64,000 bases of DNA, from assembly GCA_949287305.1 (NCBI GenBank), contig CASEFX010000034.1:1-64000 (forward strand), read 5' to 3'. This stretch comes from an uncultured Sutterella sp. (GTDB lineage: Bacteria; Pseudomonadota; Gammaproteobacteria; Burkholderiales; Burkholderiaceae_F). How positions within the stretch are numbered: the first letter of the stretch is position 1; every line of letters starts with the position of its first letter. Under the pieces are notes generated by a model. That model was not told the DNA's origin and did no database searches. It saw nothing but the letters and a program-made list of their open reading frames with translations. Of the stretch, positions 24,956 through 34,692 are shown one piece after another. Position numbers and translations under genes: made by a program.

Positions 24956-26299
24956 ATGCGCTCGATCCGCAGAAAACTCCTCATCACCCTCATGGGGGCG
25001 CTGTTGGCCGCCGGTTTCACCACCACGGCGGCCACCTTCTTTTCGGCGCAGGCCGAATTCAACGCCTTCCTCGACACCCATCTGAAGGAAACCGCGGAGT
25101 CCCTCGGCGAATCCGTGCGCAATTCCCTGCCGGTGCAGAACCCCACGCACCTCACCATCGTCGGGGACGCGCAGTCCTATCAGATCGTCGTGCAGGTCTA
25201 CGACTCCATGACGAACAGTCTCTGGCAGCGCGAAGGAAAGCCTCCCCTTCCCTTCCCGGAGGGGCCGGGCTTCGGGCTGCAGAAGCTCGACGGCAAGACC
25301 TGGCGCACCTATTCCGTGGGCGTCGGTCCCCTCATCATCACGGTGGGACAGGACATGGCCGTGCGAACGAGCCTCGCCGCCTCGTCGGCCTTCCGCGTGC
25401 TGCAACCGCTCTGCCTGCTCCTTCCCTTCATCGCCATCGCGATCTGGTTCATCGTGGGCGAGGGCCTCGCTCCGCTTGAGAAGACCGCCCGTTCGGTCGC
25501 AAGACGCTCCCCCACGTCGCTCGCCCCCATTTCCACCAAGGGACTCCCTTCGGAACTCGAAGGGCTCGTGAGCGCCGTGAATCACCTTCTCACGCGCCTC
25601 AAGGAAAGTCTCTCGGCGCAGCAGCGCTTCGCGTCGGACGCGGCGCACGAACTGCGTACGCCCCTCACCGCCCTGAAGCTGCAGGTGCAGCTCGCCCAAC
25701 GCGCCAAGACGCCCGAGCAACAGCAAAAGTGCTTTGTCCGCCTCAACGAGGGCATCAACCGCGCCACGCGGCTCGTGCAGCAGCTCCTCACGCTCGCCCG
25801 ACTCGATCCCGACGCCAGCGACAAGCCTACGAGCACCGTGCGGCTTGATGAACTCTGCCGAAGTGTTGCCGAGGATCTCACGCCGATTGCCGCGCAAAAG
25901 CGCATCCGCATCGAAGCCGTCACGTCGCGCGCTTCGGTCGAGGGGATGGAAGACGCCGTGCGGCTTCTCATCACGAACCTCACGGACAACGCGATCCGGT
26001 ACACCCCGGAAGACGGACGCATCGAAATCCGTTGCCGAAGCAAGGGAGAGAAAACCTTCCTTGAAATCGCCGACAACGGTCCGGGCATCGCGCCCGAAGA
26101 GCGCGAGCGCGTTTTCGACCGCTTCTACCGCGCGCTCGGCACGAAGACCTCGGGCACGGGGCTCGGCCTCGCCATCGTGAAGCGCATCGTCGACATTCAC
26201 CGCGGCAAGATCGCCATCGACGACGGCCTCGACGGACGCGGAACGACCTTCCGACTCGTCTTCCCGCGGCTCGGCATGAAATTGAACGAGGGACTCTGA
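24956..26299 (+). CDS. Two-component sensor histidine kinase (QseC-like)
   Basis: A 447-residue membrane kinase. An N-terminal helix (about 9-28), a periplasmic sensor region (about 30-145), and a second helix (about 150-168, LCLLLPFIAIAIWFIV) are followed by a short linker and the dimerisation domain with His231 in SDAAHELRTPLTALK. The ATPase domain has N-box NLTDNAIRYTPEDG, DNGPGI and GTGLGLAIV. It pairs with the regulator 6 bases upstream. A cell-envelope or stress signal is plausible given the protease next door, but that is inference. Confidence 0.93.
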   Translation: MRSIRRKLLITLMGALLAAGFTTTAATFFSAQAEFNAFLDTHLKETAESLGESVRNSLPVQNPTHLTIVGDAQSYQIVVQVYDSMTNSLWQREGKPPLPFPEGPGFGLQKLDGKTWRTYSVGVGPLIITVGQDMAVRTSLAASSAFRVLQPLCLLLPFIAIAIWFIVGEGLAPLEKTARSVARRSPTSLAPISTKGLPSELEGLVSAVNHLLTRLKESLSAQQRFASDAAHELRTPLTALKLQVQLAQRAKTPEQQQKCFVRLNEGINRATRLVQQLLTLARLDPDASDKPTSTVRLDELCRSVAEDLTPIAAQKRIRIEAVTSRASVEGMEDAVRLLITNLTDNAIRYTPEDGRIEIRCRSKGEKTFLEIADNGPGIAPEERERVFDRFYRALGTKTSGTGLGLAIVKRIVDIHRGKIAIDDGLDGRGTTFRLVFPRLGMKLNEGL

Positions 26300-26320
26300 G
26301 CCCCTCCTTTCTGTTACAAC

Positions 26321-26360
26321 TTTAACGCCCTGTGCACAACCCGTTGCACAGGGCGTTAAA
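26321..26360. repeat. Perfect 16-bp inverted repeat between the kinase gene and the protease gene
   Basis: TTTAACGCCCTGTGCA (26321-26336) and its exact reverse complement TGCACAGGGCGTTAAA (26345-26360) flank an 8-base spacer. The stem is long and the A/T ends could act as a bidirectional terminator (AAA/TTT flanks), so this may end the two-component transcript or serve as a protein-binding site upstream of the protease gene. Confidence 0.6.
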
Positions 26361-26467
26361 CGTTGATGGGCAAATCGTTCTAAAGTTTCTTCCTATAAGG
26401 CGACGTCCTTCGTTTAAGACCAACAACCGCGCCGCCATCCATCTTTCCATTGGGAGAAGCTTGCAAT

Positions 26468-27892
26468 ATGTCTTTCGCTCTGAAAACCACGGCCCTTGCC
26501 GCGGCCCTGTGCGCCGCGCTCGCCACGGCGCCCTTTACGGCCCCCACGGCCGAAGCGGCCTTGTTCTCGCAGGATGAAAAGCAGGCGACGCTGCCCGACT
26601 TCGTCAAACTCGTGGAGGAAAACGGTCCGGCCGTCGTCAACATTCAGATCATCCGCAACGCCCGCGTCGTGCAGACGCCTGGCATTCCCGGCATGGACGA
26701 GCGGCACGCGGAAATCTTCCGCCGCTTCGGCTTCCCGCTCCCCTTCTTCCCGGGTGAGCGCGAAATTCCCGAACAGCGCGGCACGGGTTCGGGCTTCATT
26801 CTCTCCGCCGACGGCACAATCATGACGAACGCGCACGTCGTGGAAGGCGCCGACGAAATCATCGTGCGCCTCACGGACAAACGCGAATTCAAGGGCAAGG
26901 TGCTCGGCACCGACAAGCAGACCGACATCGCGATCGTGAAGATCGAGGCCAAGGATCTTCCCGTGCTCAAGATCGGCCGCTCCGAAGACCTCAAGGTCGG
27001 CGAATGGGTGGCCGCCATCGGCAGCCCCTTCGGTCTCGACAACACGGTGACGGCCGGCATCGTCTCGGCCCTCTCGCGCAATCTCCCGAGCGATCAGTAC
27101 GTTCCCTTCATCCAGACCGACGTCGCCGTCAATCCCGGCAACTCGGGCGGCCCGCTCTTCAACATGAAGGGCGAAGTCGTGGGCATCAACTCGCAGATCT
27201 TCTCAACGTCGGGCGGCTTCATGGGCCTCTCGTTCGCCATCCCGATCGACCTCGCCATGCAGATCAAGGACCAGCTCGTCAAGGACGGCTACGTGACGCG
27301 CGGCTACGTGGGCGTCTACATTCAGGAATTGAGCCAGGAACTCGCCGAAACCTTCGGTCTCAAGACGCCCGAGGGCGCGCTCGTGACGAAGATCGAAAAG
27401 GACAGTCCCGCCGAAAAGGCCGGTCTGCGTGAAGGCGACGTCATCACGGCGCTCGACGGCAAGAAGGTGACCTCCTCGGTGAGCCTCCCGATGCTCGTGA
27501 GCGCCATGAAGCCCGGCGATGAAGCGACTCTCACCGTCATTCGCGACAAGAAGGAAAAGGCGATCGACATCACGATCGGCACGAATCCGAACCAGGATCA
27601 GAACGCGGGCGGCCAGGACGCCAAGACGACGCCCCGTCTCGGACTTGAAGTTCGTCCCCTGACGGCCGAAGAGGCGAAGACCGCGGAAACGTCGGGCCTC
27701 CTCGTCGCGAACGTCACGGGCGCCGCCGCCAAGGCGGGCGTGCGCAAGGGCGACATTCTCGTCTCCGCCAACGGCAAGCCCCTGAAGAGCGCACGGGATC
27801 TTGCCAACGCCGCCAAGGAAGATCAGGTGCTGCTCCTCGTGCAGCGTGACGGCGGCCGCATCTTCATCCCGATCCGCACGAAGACGAAGTAA
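26468..27892 (+). CDS. Periplasmic serine protease, DegP/MucD (HtrA) family
   Basis: A 474-residue Do-like protease and chaperone for misfolded envelope proteins. A signal peptide (about 1-30, ending TAEA) precedes the trypsin-like domain with triad His123 (TNAHVVEG), Asp153 (TDIAIVK) and Ser226 (NPGNSGGP). Two PDZ domains follow (about 275-370 and 385-470), each with a G-[FV]-like GLREGDVITALDG / GVRKGDILVSANG element. The ATG at 26468 is supported by GGGAGAAG 9 bases upstream. The two-domain layout fits DegP/DegQ/MucD rather than DegS. A terminator follows. Confidence 0.94.
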   Translation: MSFALKTTALAAALCAALATAPFTAPTAEAALFSQDEKQATLPDFVKLVEENGPAVVNIQIIRNARVVQTPGIPGMDERHAEIFRRFGFPLPFFPGEREIPEQRGTGSGFILSADGTIMTNAHVVEGADEIIVRLTDKREFKGKVLGTDKQTDIAIVKIEAKDLPVLKIGRSEDLKVGEWVAAIGSPFGLDNTVTAGIVSALSRNLPSDQYVPFIQTDVAVNPGNSGGPLFNMKGEVVGINSQIFSTSGGFMGLSFAIPIDLAMQIKDQLVKDGYVTRGYVGVYIQELSQELAETFGLKTPEGALVTKIEKDSPAEKAGLREGDVITALDGKKVTSSVSLPMLVSAMKPGDEATLTVIRDKKEKAIDITIGTNPNQDQNAGGQDAKTTPRLGLEVRPLTAEEAKTAETSGLLVANVTGAAAKAGVRKGDILVSANGKPLKSARDLANAAKEDQVLLLVQRDGGRIFIPIRTKTK

Positions 27893-27915
27893 CGCACGCG
27901 CGTTCCCTTCAAGAC

Positions 27916-27958
27916 AAAGCCCCGGGGCGATTTTTCGATCGCCTCGGGGCTTTCTTTT
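27916..27958. terminator. Bidirectional terminator between the protease gene and the dicarboxylate carrier gene
   Basis: AAAGCCCCGGGGCGAT pairs with ATCGCCTCGGGGCTTT (one G-T wobble) around TTTTCG, followed by CTTTTG. The flanking genes converge here. Confidence 0.85.
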
Positions 27959-27973
27959 GTGCGTCGTCGTGCG

Positions 27974-29248
27974 TTACGGGCGTTTGAATCCCATCACGCG
28001 GGCGAGCTTGTCGTTGTCGACTTCCTTGCACCAGTGTCCGACCACCACGCAGGCGATGCCGTTGCCGATCATGTTCGTGATGGCGCGCGCTTCACTCATG
28101 AAGCGGTCGATGCCGAGAATGAGGGCGAGCCCCGCAACGGGGACGTGCCCGACGGCGGAGAGCGTCGCCGCGAGCACGATGAAGCCCGACCCGGTGACGC
28201 CGGCCGCACCCTTGGAGGTGAGAAGCAGCACGGCGAGAAGCGTGAGCTGCTGCGTGAGCGTCATCGACACGTCGCAGGCCTGCGCGATGAAGACGGCGGC
28301 CATGGTGAGGTAGATCGCCGTGCCGTCGAGGTTGAAGGAGTAGCCCGTCGGAATCACGAGGCCCACGACGGAGCGCGAAACCCCGGCCTGTTCCATCTTC
28401 GTCATCATGCGCGGCAACACGGACTCGGACGACGAGGTGCCGAGCACGATGAGAAGCTCTTCCTTGATGTAGGCGAGGTAGCGCAGCACCGAGAAGCGGT
28501 GCCAGCGGCAAATGGCGCCGAGCACGACGAGAATGAAGAGGAGGCAGGTCAGATAGAAGGTGCCCATGAGCTTCGCGAGCGGGATGAGGGAGGCGATGCC
28601 GTACTTGCCGATCGTGAAGGCCATGGCGCCGAAGGCGCCCACGGGCGCCACGCGCATGATCATGCCGACCATCTGGAAGAGCACGTGCGAACTCTTTTCG
28701 ATCACGTCGAAAATGAGCGTGCCGCGGCCGCCGAACTTGTGCAGGGCGAAACCGAAGAGAACGGAGAAGAAGAGCACCTGCAGAATTTCGCCGTCCGCAA
28801 AGGCGCCGACCACCGTATTCGGGATGATGTTCATGATGAACTCGGTCGTCGACTGCATCTTGCCCGGCCCCGTATAGGCGGCCACGGCCGTTGCGTCGAG
28901 CGTGCTCGGATCGACGTGCATGCCCGAACCGGGTTCGACCGTGTTGACGATCGCGAGCCCGATGATGAGGGCGATCGTCGAGACCACTTCAAAGTAAAGG
29001 AGCGCCAAGCCCCCGGTCTTTCCCACCGTCTTCATGTTTTCCATGCCGGCGATCCCCGTCACCACCGTGCAGAAAATCACGGGGGCGATGATCATCTTGA
29101 TCAGACGGATGAATCCGTCGCCCAAAGGCTTCATTTTGGCGCCGACTTCGGGCATGAAGGTCCCGAGCAGAATGCCGATGACGATCGCGCAGATCACCTG
29201 GAAATAGAGCACCTTGTAGATCGGCGTTTTTCTTTTGGCCGTAGTCAT
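27974..29248 (-). CDS. dctA: C4-dicarboxylate:cation symporter, DctA-type
   Basis: A 424-residue inner membrane carrier of the DAACS family. It has [16 protein letters not shown] at the start, [24 protein letters not shown], the serine-rich reentrant hairpin [14 protein letters not shown], the [19 protein letters not shown] block and the closing [49 protein letters not shown]. The last two blocks are typical of DctA (succinate, fumarate, malate import). The ATG at 29248 was chosen because GGAG lies about 10 bases upstream and because an earlier N-terminal extension looks like non-coding sequence. Confidence 0.9.
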   Translation of the reverse strand: MTTAKRKTPIYKVLYFQVICAIVIGILLGTFMPEVGAKMKPLGDGFIRLIKMIIAPVIFCTVVTGIAGMENMKTVGKTGGLALLYFEVVSTIALIIGLAIVNTVEPGSGMHVDPSTLDATAVAAYTGPGKMQSTTEFIMNIIPNTVVGAFADGEILQVLFFSVLFGFALHKFGGRGTLIFDVIEKSSHVLFQMVGMIMRVAPVGAFGAMAFTIGKYGIASLIPLAKLMGTFYLTCLLFILVVLGAICRWHRFSVLRYLAYIKEELLIVLGTSSSESVLPRMMTKMEQAGVSRSVVGLVIPTGYSFNLDGTAIYLTMAAVFIAQACDVSMTLTQQLTLLAVLLLTSKGAAGVTGSGFIVLAATLSAVGHVPVAGLALILGIDRFMSEARAITNMIGNGIACVVVGHWCKEVDNDKLARVMGFKRP

Positions 29249-29401
29249 GAGGGTTGTTCTCCGTGTTGAATGTCGTTGTGGCGGACGCCTCTTCAAAAAC
29301 CCTCAAAAGATACCACTTCTCCCGCTGTTCAAGGGAAAACGACAATAAAAAAAAGGAGGAGTCGTCGGACTCCTCCCTGCAGGCGGCCTGAAGCCGGTCG
29401 A

Positions 29402-30034
29402 TCAGGCGGCAAACCGCTTCGAATCGAGTTCCTTTTCGACGTCCCGAAGAGAGATCAGTCGATCGATCACGACCTCCCGAAGCACCGCGCTGTCCACGTC
29501 GTCAAAGAGCACCGCAATGTGCAGGCCCTCGAGCATGGCGAGCGTGGCGATGACGCGGTGGCGGATGACCGCGGTGCGTTCCGCCGTCCACTCGCCCACC
29601 TGCTCTCCGTCCTTGCGGACGAGATCCACGATGAATTCGGCCATTCTCTGGCGCGAGGCCTTCAGAATCCGAAGCACGCTCTCGTTGATGAGCGCCTCGC
29701 TGTTGACCGCGAGCACGATGGGCGCCACCTCGGGATCGATGTACATGTCCACGATTCGTCCGAGGCGGTCGCGCAGCGTGTTCGCGCCAGGATGAGGACG
29801 CGTCAGAATCGAGAGAAAATCGTCGATCTTTTGATGAATGAGCGCCTCGAGGATCGCATCCTTTCCGGAGAAGTAGTTGTAGATGTGTCCGACGCTCATG
29901 CCGAATTCGGCCGCGATTTCACGCAGGGTCGTCGCGTGAAAGCCGCGCTTTCGAAACGACCGCTCCGCCGCCTCAATGATCTGAAGGCGGCGGCGTTTCG
30001 TCAGTTCGTCCGATTTGTTTCTGTCGTACCTCAT
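29402..30034 (-). CDS. TetR-family repressor, last gene of the RND efflux operon
   Basis: A 210-residue regulator. The N-terminal helix-turn-helix spans about residues 10-58 (RLQIIEAAERSFRKRGFHATTLREIAAEFGMSVGHIYNYF), in the AcrR-like pattern; the rest is the ligand-binding domain. It starts one base after the oprM stop codon (TGAAATG), so it is co-translated with the efflux genes. It probably represses its own operon through the tandem operator upstream of acrA (35927-35963). The ligand is unknown. Confidence 0.9.
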   Translation of the reverse strand: MRYDRNKSDELTKRRRLQIIEAAERSFRKRGFHATTLREIAAEFGMSVGHIYNYFSGKDAILEALIHQKIDDFLSILTRPHPGANTLRDRLGRIVDMYIDPEVAPIVLAVNSEALINESVLRILKASRQRMAEFIVDLVRKDGEQVGEWTAERTAVIRHRVIATLAMLEGLHIAVLFDDVDSAVLREVVIDRLISLRDVEKELDSKRFAA

Positions 30035-30035
30035 T

Positions 30036-31475
30036 TCAACCGTTCGCCTGCTTCGTCGTCTCTTCCGTCGCCGGAAGTTCCGCTCCGCCGCCGAGAACCT
30101 TGAAGAAGGTCACGCGGCTCGCCGCGCGGGAGAGTTGCGTGGAAATGAGCGCCTGACGGGCGCTCACCATGGAGCGCTGGGCGTCGAGCACTTCGAGGTA
30201 GGTCGCAGCGCCGTGGCGGTAACGGCTGTCGGCAAGCCCGTAGGCCTGGGTCGAAGCGTCGGCGAGGTCCTCGCGGGCCTTGAGTTCGTTTTCGATCGTG
30301 CCTTCGGTGCTGAGCGCGTCGGCGACTTCACGGAAGGCGCTCTGAATGGCGCTTTCATAGTTCGCCACGGCGATCTTCTGCCCGGCCTCGGCCGCTTCGA
30401 GGTTCGCGAGATTGAGGCCGCCCGTGAAGATCGGGATGTTCACGCTCGGCGTGAAAGTCCACATGCTCGAACCCGATTCAAAGAGATCGGAGAGATGGAG
30501 CACGTTGGAGCCCGCACCCGCCGTGATCGACACGTTCGGGAAGAAGGCAGCGCGCGCGGCGCCGATCGCGGCGTTGGCGGCGATCAGCTCACGCTCGGCC
30601 TGTTGAATGTCCGGACGGTTGAGGAGCACCTCCCCGGGGAGTCCCGGCGGCAGGGTCGGCACGAGGGTCGCGTCGATGTCGAGCTTCTCGGGCAGGAGCG
30701 AGTCGTCGATCTTGGTGCCGACGAGAAGTTCGAGCGCGTTGCGGTCCTGCGCGACGGCGCGCACGTAGCTCGCGATCGAGGCGCGGGCCGTGGCGACCGT
30801 CGAACGGGCCTGTTCGTAGTCGAGGCGGCTGACGGAGCCGATCTTGTAGCTCTCTTCGATGAGTCGGAAGGATTCCTCCTGGCTCTTGAGCGTTTCCTGC
30901 TGCAGAGCGAGCTGCATGCGGTCGGCGCCGAGCTGCAGCCACATCATCGCGATTTCCGCAATGAGCGTGCTGCGCGCAGAACGATGGGCGTCCTCACTCG
31001 CCAGATAAGCCTGCAGGGCCTGTTCGTTCAGGTTGCGGATCCGGCCGAAGAAGTCGATTTCGTAGCTCGCCATCGCAAGCTGCGCCGTGTAGTTGTGCGA
31101 CGTGACGTCAAGCCCCTGCGCCTGCGTCATGCGCGACGTATTCGTCACGGCGTTCTGCGCGGCGGCGGCCACGGTCGGGAAGAGTTCGGAGCGCTGCACG
31201 CGGTACTGCGCGCGCATCTGCTCGACCGTATGCGCCACGGCGAGGAGACTGCGGTTGTTTTCGAGACCGAGACGAATCACTTCCTTGAGCGACTCGTTGA
31301 CGAAGAATTCGTTCCAGGAGGGAAGCTGTTCGGCTTTGAGTTGAGCGGCCTCGTAGGCTTCGCCCGTCGGCCAGGCCTGCGCCACGGGCGCTTCGGGACG
31401 TTCGTACTCGGGCGCGAGGTTCACGCAGCCCGCGAGCATCAGAGCGCCGACAAGGGGGAGAATTTTTTTGATCAT
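30036..31475 (-). CDS. oprM: Outer membrane efflux lipoprotein, OprM/NodT family
   Basis: A 479-residue channel with signal peptide MIKKILPLVGALMLAGCVNL and lipobox LAGC (Cys17). Two repeats of the outer-membrane efflux fold are visible: LENNRSLLAVAHTVEQMRAQYRVQRSELFPTV... and LNRPDIQQAERELIAANAAIGAARAAFFPNVSI...SLADSRYRHGAATYLEVLDAQRS. It forms the trimeric exit duct of the AcrAB-type pump. It is 60 bases downstream of acrB on the same strand. The symbol follows the family; the exact orthologue name is not certain. Confidence 0.93.
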   Translation of the reverse strand: MIKKILPLVGALMLAGCVNLAPEYERPEAPVAQAWPTGEAYEAAQLKAEQLPSWNEFFVNESLKEVIRLGLENNRSLLAVAHTVEQMRAQYRVQRSELFPTVAAAAQNAVTNTSRMTQAQGLDVTSHNYTAQLAMASYEIDFFGRIRNLNEQALQAYLASEDAHRSARSTLIAEIAMMWLQLGADRMQLALQQETLKSQEESFRLIEESYKIGSVSRLDYEQARSTVATARASIASYVRAVAQDRNALELLVGTKIDDSLLPEKLDIDATLVPTLPPGLPGEVLLNRPDIQQAERELIAANAAIGAARAAFFPNVSITAGAGSNVLHLSDLFESGSSMWTFTPSVNIPIFTGGLNLANLEAAEAGQKIAVANYESAIQSAFREVADALSTEGTIENELKAREDLADASTQAYGLADSRYRHGAATYLEVLDAQRSMVSARQALISTQLSRAASRVTFFKVLGGGAELPATEETTKQANG

Positions 31476-31535
31476 GGTTCTGTTCCTTGTTGCGGGGCGG
31501 CCGGGCCTCTCAACCCGACCGTCCTTCGCATCATG

Positions 31536-34500
31536 TTATTGCGCTTTCTTCTTGCCTTCGAGATGACCGAGACGGGCCACCACGACGTAGAAAACCGGCA
31601 CGAAGGCGACGCAGAGGATCGTCCCCGTCACCATGCCGCCGAAGACGCCGACGCCGATGGCATTCTGGGCGCCGGAACCGGCCCCGTGGGCGTAGACGAG
31701 CGGCAGCACGCCGAGACCGAAGGCGAGAGACGTCATCAGAATCGGACGCAGACGCAGACGCACGGCGTGCGTTGCGGCGTGCAGCGCATCCTCACCCTTT
31801 TCCATCAGATCCTTGGCGAATTCCACGATCAGAATGGCGTTCTTGCTCACCAGACCGATGGTCGTCAGAAGACCCACTTGGAAGTAAATGTCGTTGTTCA
31901 TGCCGAGCGCGTAGGTGAGACCCAGAGCCCCGACCACGCCGCAGGGCACGACAAGCAGCACCGAAATCGGTACCGACCAGCTTTCGTACAAAGCCGCGAG
32001 ACACAGGAAGACGACGAGCAGCGAGATCGCGTAGAGGGTCGGACCCTGCTTGCCGGTCTGTTCTTCCTGGTAGGAAACGCCGTTCCACGAAATTTCGTAG
32101 CCGACCGGCAGAACGCGCGCGGCGATTTCGCGGACGGCCTCCATGGCCTGACCCGAGGCGTAGCCCGGAGCTGGGTTGCCCTGGATATTCACGGCGGCAA
32201 GACCATTGAAGCGTTCCAGACGCGGGCTGCCGTATTCCCAGCTGATCGTCGAGAAGGCCGAGAGCGGAACCATTTCACCCTTGTTGTTGCGCACGTGCCA
32301 GCGAAGAATGTCTTCCGGCTGCATGCGGGTGTCGATGTCGCCCTGCACCCAGACTTCCTTGATTCGACCGCGGTCGAGGAAGTCGTTCACGTAACTGCCC
32401 GCCATCGCGGTGGAAAGCGTGTTGTTGACGGTCGCGATGTCGAGACCGAGCGCGGAGAGCTTCGCATAGTCAAAGCGGATGCGCATCTGGGCCGTATCGG
32501 CCATGCCGTTGTGGAGCACCTGACGCAGACGGGGATCCGCGTTGGCTTCCCGCAGGAAGTCGTTCATGACCTTCACGAGAGCGGCGTGTCCTTGGCCGCT
32601 GCCGTCCTGGATGAAGAAGTCGAAACCGTCGGCCACGCCGAGTTCCGGCACGGCCGGAAGCGGGAAGACGAAGGTCTGACTGTCCTGGAATCGGGGATCC
32701 ATCATGAGGGGCGGCTGCACGCGCGCCATGACCGCTTCGTAGGACTGATCGTCATTGGGACGTTCTTCCCAGTCCTTGAGCTTCAAAAAGCCCATGGCCA
32801 TGTTCGAGCCCGTGCCCGCAAACGAGAAGCCGCGCACCGTGAAGACCGAGGAAAGGGTCTTGTCCTGTTCCGACTCCTTCATGAACGCTTCGATGTTGCG
32901 AAGCGACCGGTCGGTTCGTTCCATGGACGCGCCGTCGGGCAGCTGCGTCTGCATGAGAAGAACGCCCTGGTCTTCACTCGGCATGAAGCCCGTGGGCAAC
33001 TTCACGAAGCCGAGCGCCATGGCGCCGACCACGACGAGGTAGGCGGCCCCCATGATGAGCTTGGCGTTGAGCGAATGGCCCACAAAACCCGTCACGGCGT
33101 CGGTGAAGCTCTGGAAACCGCGGTTGAACCAACCGAAGAAACCGCCCTTGGCGGCGTGCTCTTCATGGTCGATCGGCTTCAGGATCTTCGAGCAGAGCAT
33201 CGGGGTGAGCGTCAAGGCCACCACGACGGAGAGCACCATGGCCGACACGATCGTGATCGAGAACTGACGGTAAATCACGCCCGTGGAACCGCCGAAGAAG
33301 GCCATCGGAACGAACACGGCGGAAAGCACCATGGCGATGCCGATCAAAGCGCCCTGAATCTGTCCCATGGACTTGATCGTCGCGTCGCGCGGTGAAGATC
33401 CGTCCTCGCGCATCACGCGCTCGACGTTTTCCACCACCACGATGGCGTCGTCCACCAATAGCCCGATGGCCAACACCATGGCGAACATCGTCAGCATGTT
33501 GATGGAGAAGCCCGCCGCCGCCAGCACGGCGAAGGTGCCGAGCAGAACGACCGGCACGGCGATCGTCGGAATGAGCGTGGCGCGCCAGTTCTGCAGGAAG
33601 AGGAACATCACGATGACGACGAGCACGATGGCTTCGACGAGGGTCTTCACCACTTCATGCAGAGCGGCCCGCACGAAAGGCGTCGTATCGAACGGAATGA
33701 CCACGTCCACGCCTTCCGGGAAGGTCGGACGAAGTTCCTCCACGCGGTTCATCACGGCTTCGGCCGTGCTCAGCGCGTTCGCGCCGGACGCGAGCTTGAT
33801 GGCCATGCCGGAAGAAGCCTTTCCTTCATAAGTGCCGAGAGCGGTGTAGCTCTGCAGACCGATTTCCACGCGGGCGACGTCACCCAAGCGAACTTCCGAA
33901 CCGTCCTCCTGCACCTTGAGGAAGATGTTGCGGAATTCTTCCGGCGTCTGCAGAAGGCTCGCCGAGGAAACCGTCACCGAGTACTGTTGCTTGCCGTCGG
34001 TCGGCTGCTGCGCGAGACCGCCGGTCGAAATCTGCGCGTTCTGCGCGCTGATCGCCGCTTCAATGTCGGAAGGATTGAGCGCGTATTCGACGAGCTTTTC
34101 CGGGTTGAGCCAGATGCGCATGGCGTAGGAAGCGCCGAACACCTGCGCTTCACCGACGCCGGGAACGCGCGAGAGCGGTTCCTGCATGTTCGACACCAGG
34201 AAGTCGCCGAGGTCGCCCGCCGTGAGCTTGCCGTCGGTACTGATGAAGCCCACCACCATCAGGAAGTTGGCGGAGGTCTTTTCAATTTCCACGCCGAGCT
34301 GCTGCACGACCTGCGGAAGCGTCGACAAGGCGGTCTGAATCTTGTTCTGGACCTGCACCTGCGCCATGTCGGGGTTCGTGCCGGCTTCGAAGGTCACGGT
34401 GATGCTCACGCGGCCCGAGGAGTCGGAGGTCGACGACATGTAGAGGTAACCGTCCAGACCCGTCAGGTTCTGTTCGATCACCTGCGTTACGGTGTTTTCA

Positions 34501-34673
34501 ATCGTTTCGGCGGAAGCCCCCGGATAGGTCGCCGAGATGGCCACCTGCGGCGGCGCAATCATCGGGTACTGACTCACGGGCAGATTGAAGATCGACAGGA
34601 GCCCGGCAAGCATGATGACGATGGCCACCACCCATGCGAACACCGGTCGGTCAATGAAAAAACGGGACAACAT
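31536..34673 (-). CDS. acrB: RND multidrug efflux transporter, AcrB/MexB type
   Basis: A 1045-residue HAE1-family proton-driven transporter. The start MLSRFFIDRPVFAWVVAIVIMLAGLLS is typical. TM4 includes the proton-relay segment GLLVDDAIVVVENVERVM with adjacent acidic residues, and the docking-domain repeat and QNAIGVGVFGGM in TM10-11 are present. Length is standard (E. coli AcrB 1049). It forms the inner membrane pump with the adjacent membrane-fusion protein and OprM-like channel. The substrate range is not deducible. Confidence 0.97.
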   Translation of the reverse strand: MLSRFFIDRPVFAWVVAIVIMLAGLLSIFNLPVSQYPMIAPPQVAISATYPGASAETIENTVTQVIEQNLTGLDGYLYMSSTSDSSGRVSITVTFEAGTNPDMAQVQVQNKIQTALSTLPQVVQQLGVEIEKTSANFLMVVGFISTDGKLTAGDLGDFLVSNMQEPLSRVPGVGEAQVFGASYAMRIWLNPEKLVEYALNPSDIEAAISAQNAQISTGGLAQQPTDGKQQYSVTVSSASLLQTPEEFRNIFLKVQEDGSEVRLGDVARVEIGLQSYTALGTYEGKASSGMAIKLASGANALSTAEAVMNRVEELRPTFPEGVDVVIPFDTTPFVRAALHEVVKTLVEAIVLVVIVMFLFLQNWRATLIPTIAVPVVLLGTFAVLAAAGFSINMLTMFAMVLAIGLLVDDAIVVVENVERVMREDGSSPRDATIKSMGQIQGALIGIAMVLSAVFVPMAFFGGSTGVIYRQFSITIVSAMVLSVVVALTLTPMLCSKILKPIDHEEHAAKGGFFGWFNRGFQSFTDAVTGFVGHSLNAKLIMGAAYLVVVGAMALGFVKLPTGFMPSEDQGVLLMQTQLPDGASMERTDRSLRNIEAFMKESEQDKTLSSVFTVRGFSFAGTGSNMAMGFLKLKDWEERPNDDQSYEAVMARVQPPLMMDPRFQDSQTFVFPLPAVPELGVADGFDFFIQDGSGQGHAALVKVMNDFLREANADPRLRQVLHNGMADTAQMRIRFDYAKLSALGLDIATVNNTLSTAMAGSYVNDFLDRGRIKEVWVQGDIDTRMQPEDILRWHVRNNKGEMVPLSAFSTISWEYGSPRLERFNGLAAVNIQGNPAPGYASGQAMEAVREIAARVLPVGYEISWNGVSYQEEQTGKQGPTLYAISLLVVFLCLAALYESWSVPISVLLVVPCGVVGALGLTYALGMNNDIYFQVGLLTTIGLVSKNAILIVEFAKDLMEKGEDALHAATHAVRLRLRPILMTSLAFGLGVLPLVYAHGAGSGAQNAIGVGVFGGMVTGTILCVAFVPVFYVVVARLGHLEGKKKAQ

Positions 34674-34692
34674 TTCTCAAGCCTCCCGGGAA

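Noticed and set aside
30015..33395. Long open frame (about 1126 codons) antisense to oprM and acrB
   Set aside because: Low-complexity Arg/His/Asp/Val composition with no motif; the RND genes opposite are full length.
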